A DNA stretch of 51,577 nt from an uncultured Bacteroidales bacterium (GTDB lineage: Bacteria > Bacteroidota > Bacteroidia > Bacteroidales > Bacteroidaceae), in the NCBI GenBank assembly GCA_902775375.1, contig CACYLU010000015.1, forward strand, positions 1 through 51,577. Direction: 5' to 3'. A program made the translations under genes and the position numbers. Below, piece after piece: positions 51,496 through 51,577 of the stretch (positions are counted from its first letter, which is position 1; each line of letters opens with the position of its first letter). The notes under the pieces were generated by a model. It saw only the letters and a program-made list of their open reading frames with translations. It was not told the DNA's origin and did no database searches.

Positions 51496-51577
51496 ATGGT
51501 AAAGCAGTTTATACAAAATTTCAGGGAAGCATTCGGACAGAAGGCAACCTTACCTCTGTTGTTTGGCTATAGTAATC
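51496..51577 (+). CDS. start of a DUF169-like protein, truncated by the window edge
   Basis: The frame runs from ATG 51496 to the window end, giving 27 codons: it begins MVKQFIQNFREAFGQ and continues KATLPLLFGYSN. The helix followed by 'LPLLFGYSN' resembles the N-terminus of Bacteroidetes DUF169-family proteins, as I recall them. A good promoter element lies just upstream. Too short for a firm call. Confidence 0.5.
   Translation, partial: MVKQFIQNFREAFGQKATLPLLFGYSN

Overview
This window is chromosomal DNA of a Bacteroidales bacterium, most likely a member of Prevotellaceae (Prevotella/Segatella-like); the rank below order is an inference. The evidence is the repeated Bacteroidota promoter form (TAnnTTTGC about 25 bases before starts, often with TTTG some 20 bases further up), few Shine-Dalgarno sites, many SPII lipoproteins, and lineage-typical families (DUF4270, DUF4369, S46 dipeptidyl-peptidase, DUF3667, NfnAB-like fusion, GT5-only glycogen synthase, GH57/GT4/GH133 glycogen cluster). 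No rRNA, tRNA, insertion sequence, prophage or CRISPR array was found.

Layout. 1-547: the end of a HAD-family gene and tiny membrane ORFs. 542-2763 (-): a CE1-type esterase and a DUF4434 lipoprotein, read from a promoter embedded in a duplicated dispersed repeat. 3042-10240 (+): a six-gene envelope operon (porin, imelysin lipoprotein, di-haem DUF1111 lipoprotein, second porin, mono-haem lipoprotein, chorismatase-like Rid protein), probably for iron or haem-linked redox work; it is followed by a possible small RNA. 10435-11737 (-): a hemerythrin/RIC-like protein and a LuxR regulator with a degenerate receiver. 11910-17159: gap, mscL, an ECF sigma factor with a membrane partner, guaA and a MarC-family protein. 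17326-24443: glycogen metabolism (GH133 debranching enzyme, GT4 synthase, GH57-like protein; on the other strand a GT5-domain synthase followed by DUF4270). 24583-29056 (-): NfnAB-like oxidoreductase fusion, serS, rpmA, rplU. 29195-33933: a DUF3667 membrane protein and, diverging from it across a 22-bp tandem repeat, a LytS/LytTR two-component pair followed by DUF362. 33998-35491 (-): a serine hydrolase. 35587-40126 (+): a histidine operon with a complete leader-peptide attenuator, hisG, a hisD-hisC fusion and bifunctional hisB. 40137-43518 (-): serine dehydratase and a DPP7-like S46 peptidase. 43603-47871: a DUF4369 lipoprotein, dnaJ/grpE and a CstA transporter. 47948-50525: a CPBP protease whose 3' end is overprinted on the signal peptide of a 5'-nucleotidase-family lipoprotein. 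50588-51263 (-): a higBA toxin-antitoxin pair. A DUF169-like gene runs off the right edge.

The strongest non-obvious signals are regulatory or architectural: the histidine leader peptide with mutually exclusive hairpins (35607-35749), the 22-bp direct repeats in front of the LytTR system (30867-30976), the porin-imelysin-cytochrome-Rid operon with an inverted repeat upstream (2937-2988), the HisD-HisC fusion, the GH57-like protein whose Glu/Asp catalytic positions look swapped, and the CPBP/nucleotidase overlap. Functional statements rest on motif reading by eye; no database search or folding program was run.
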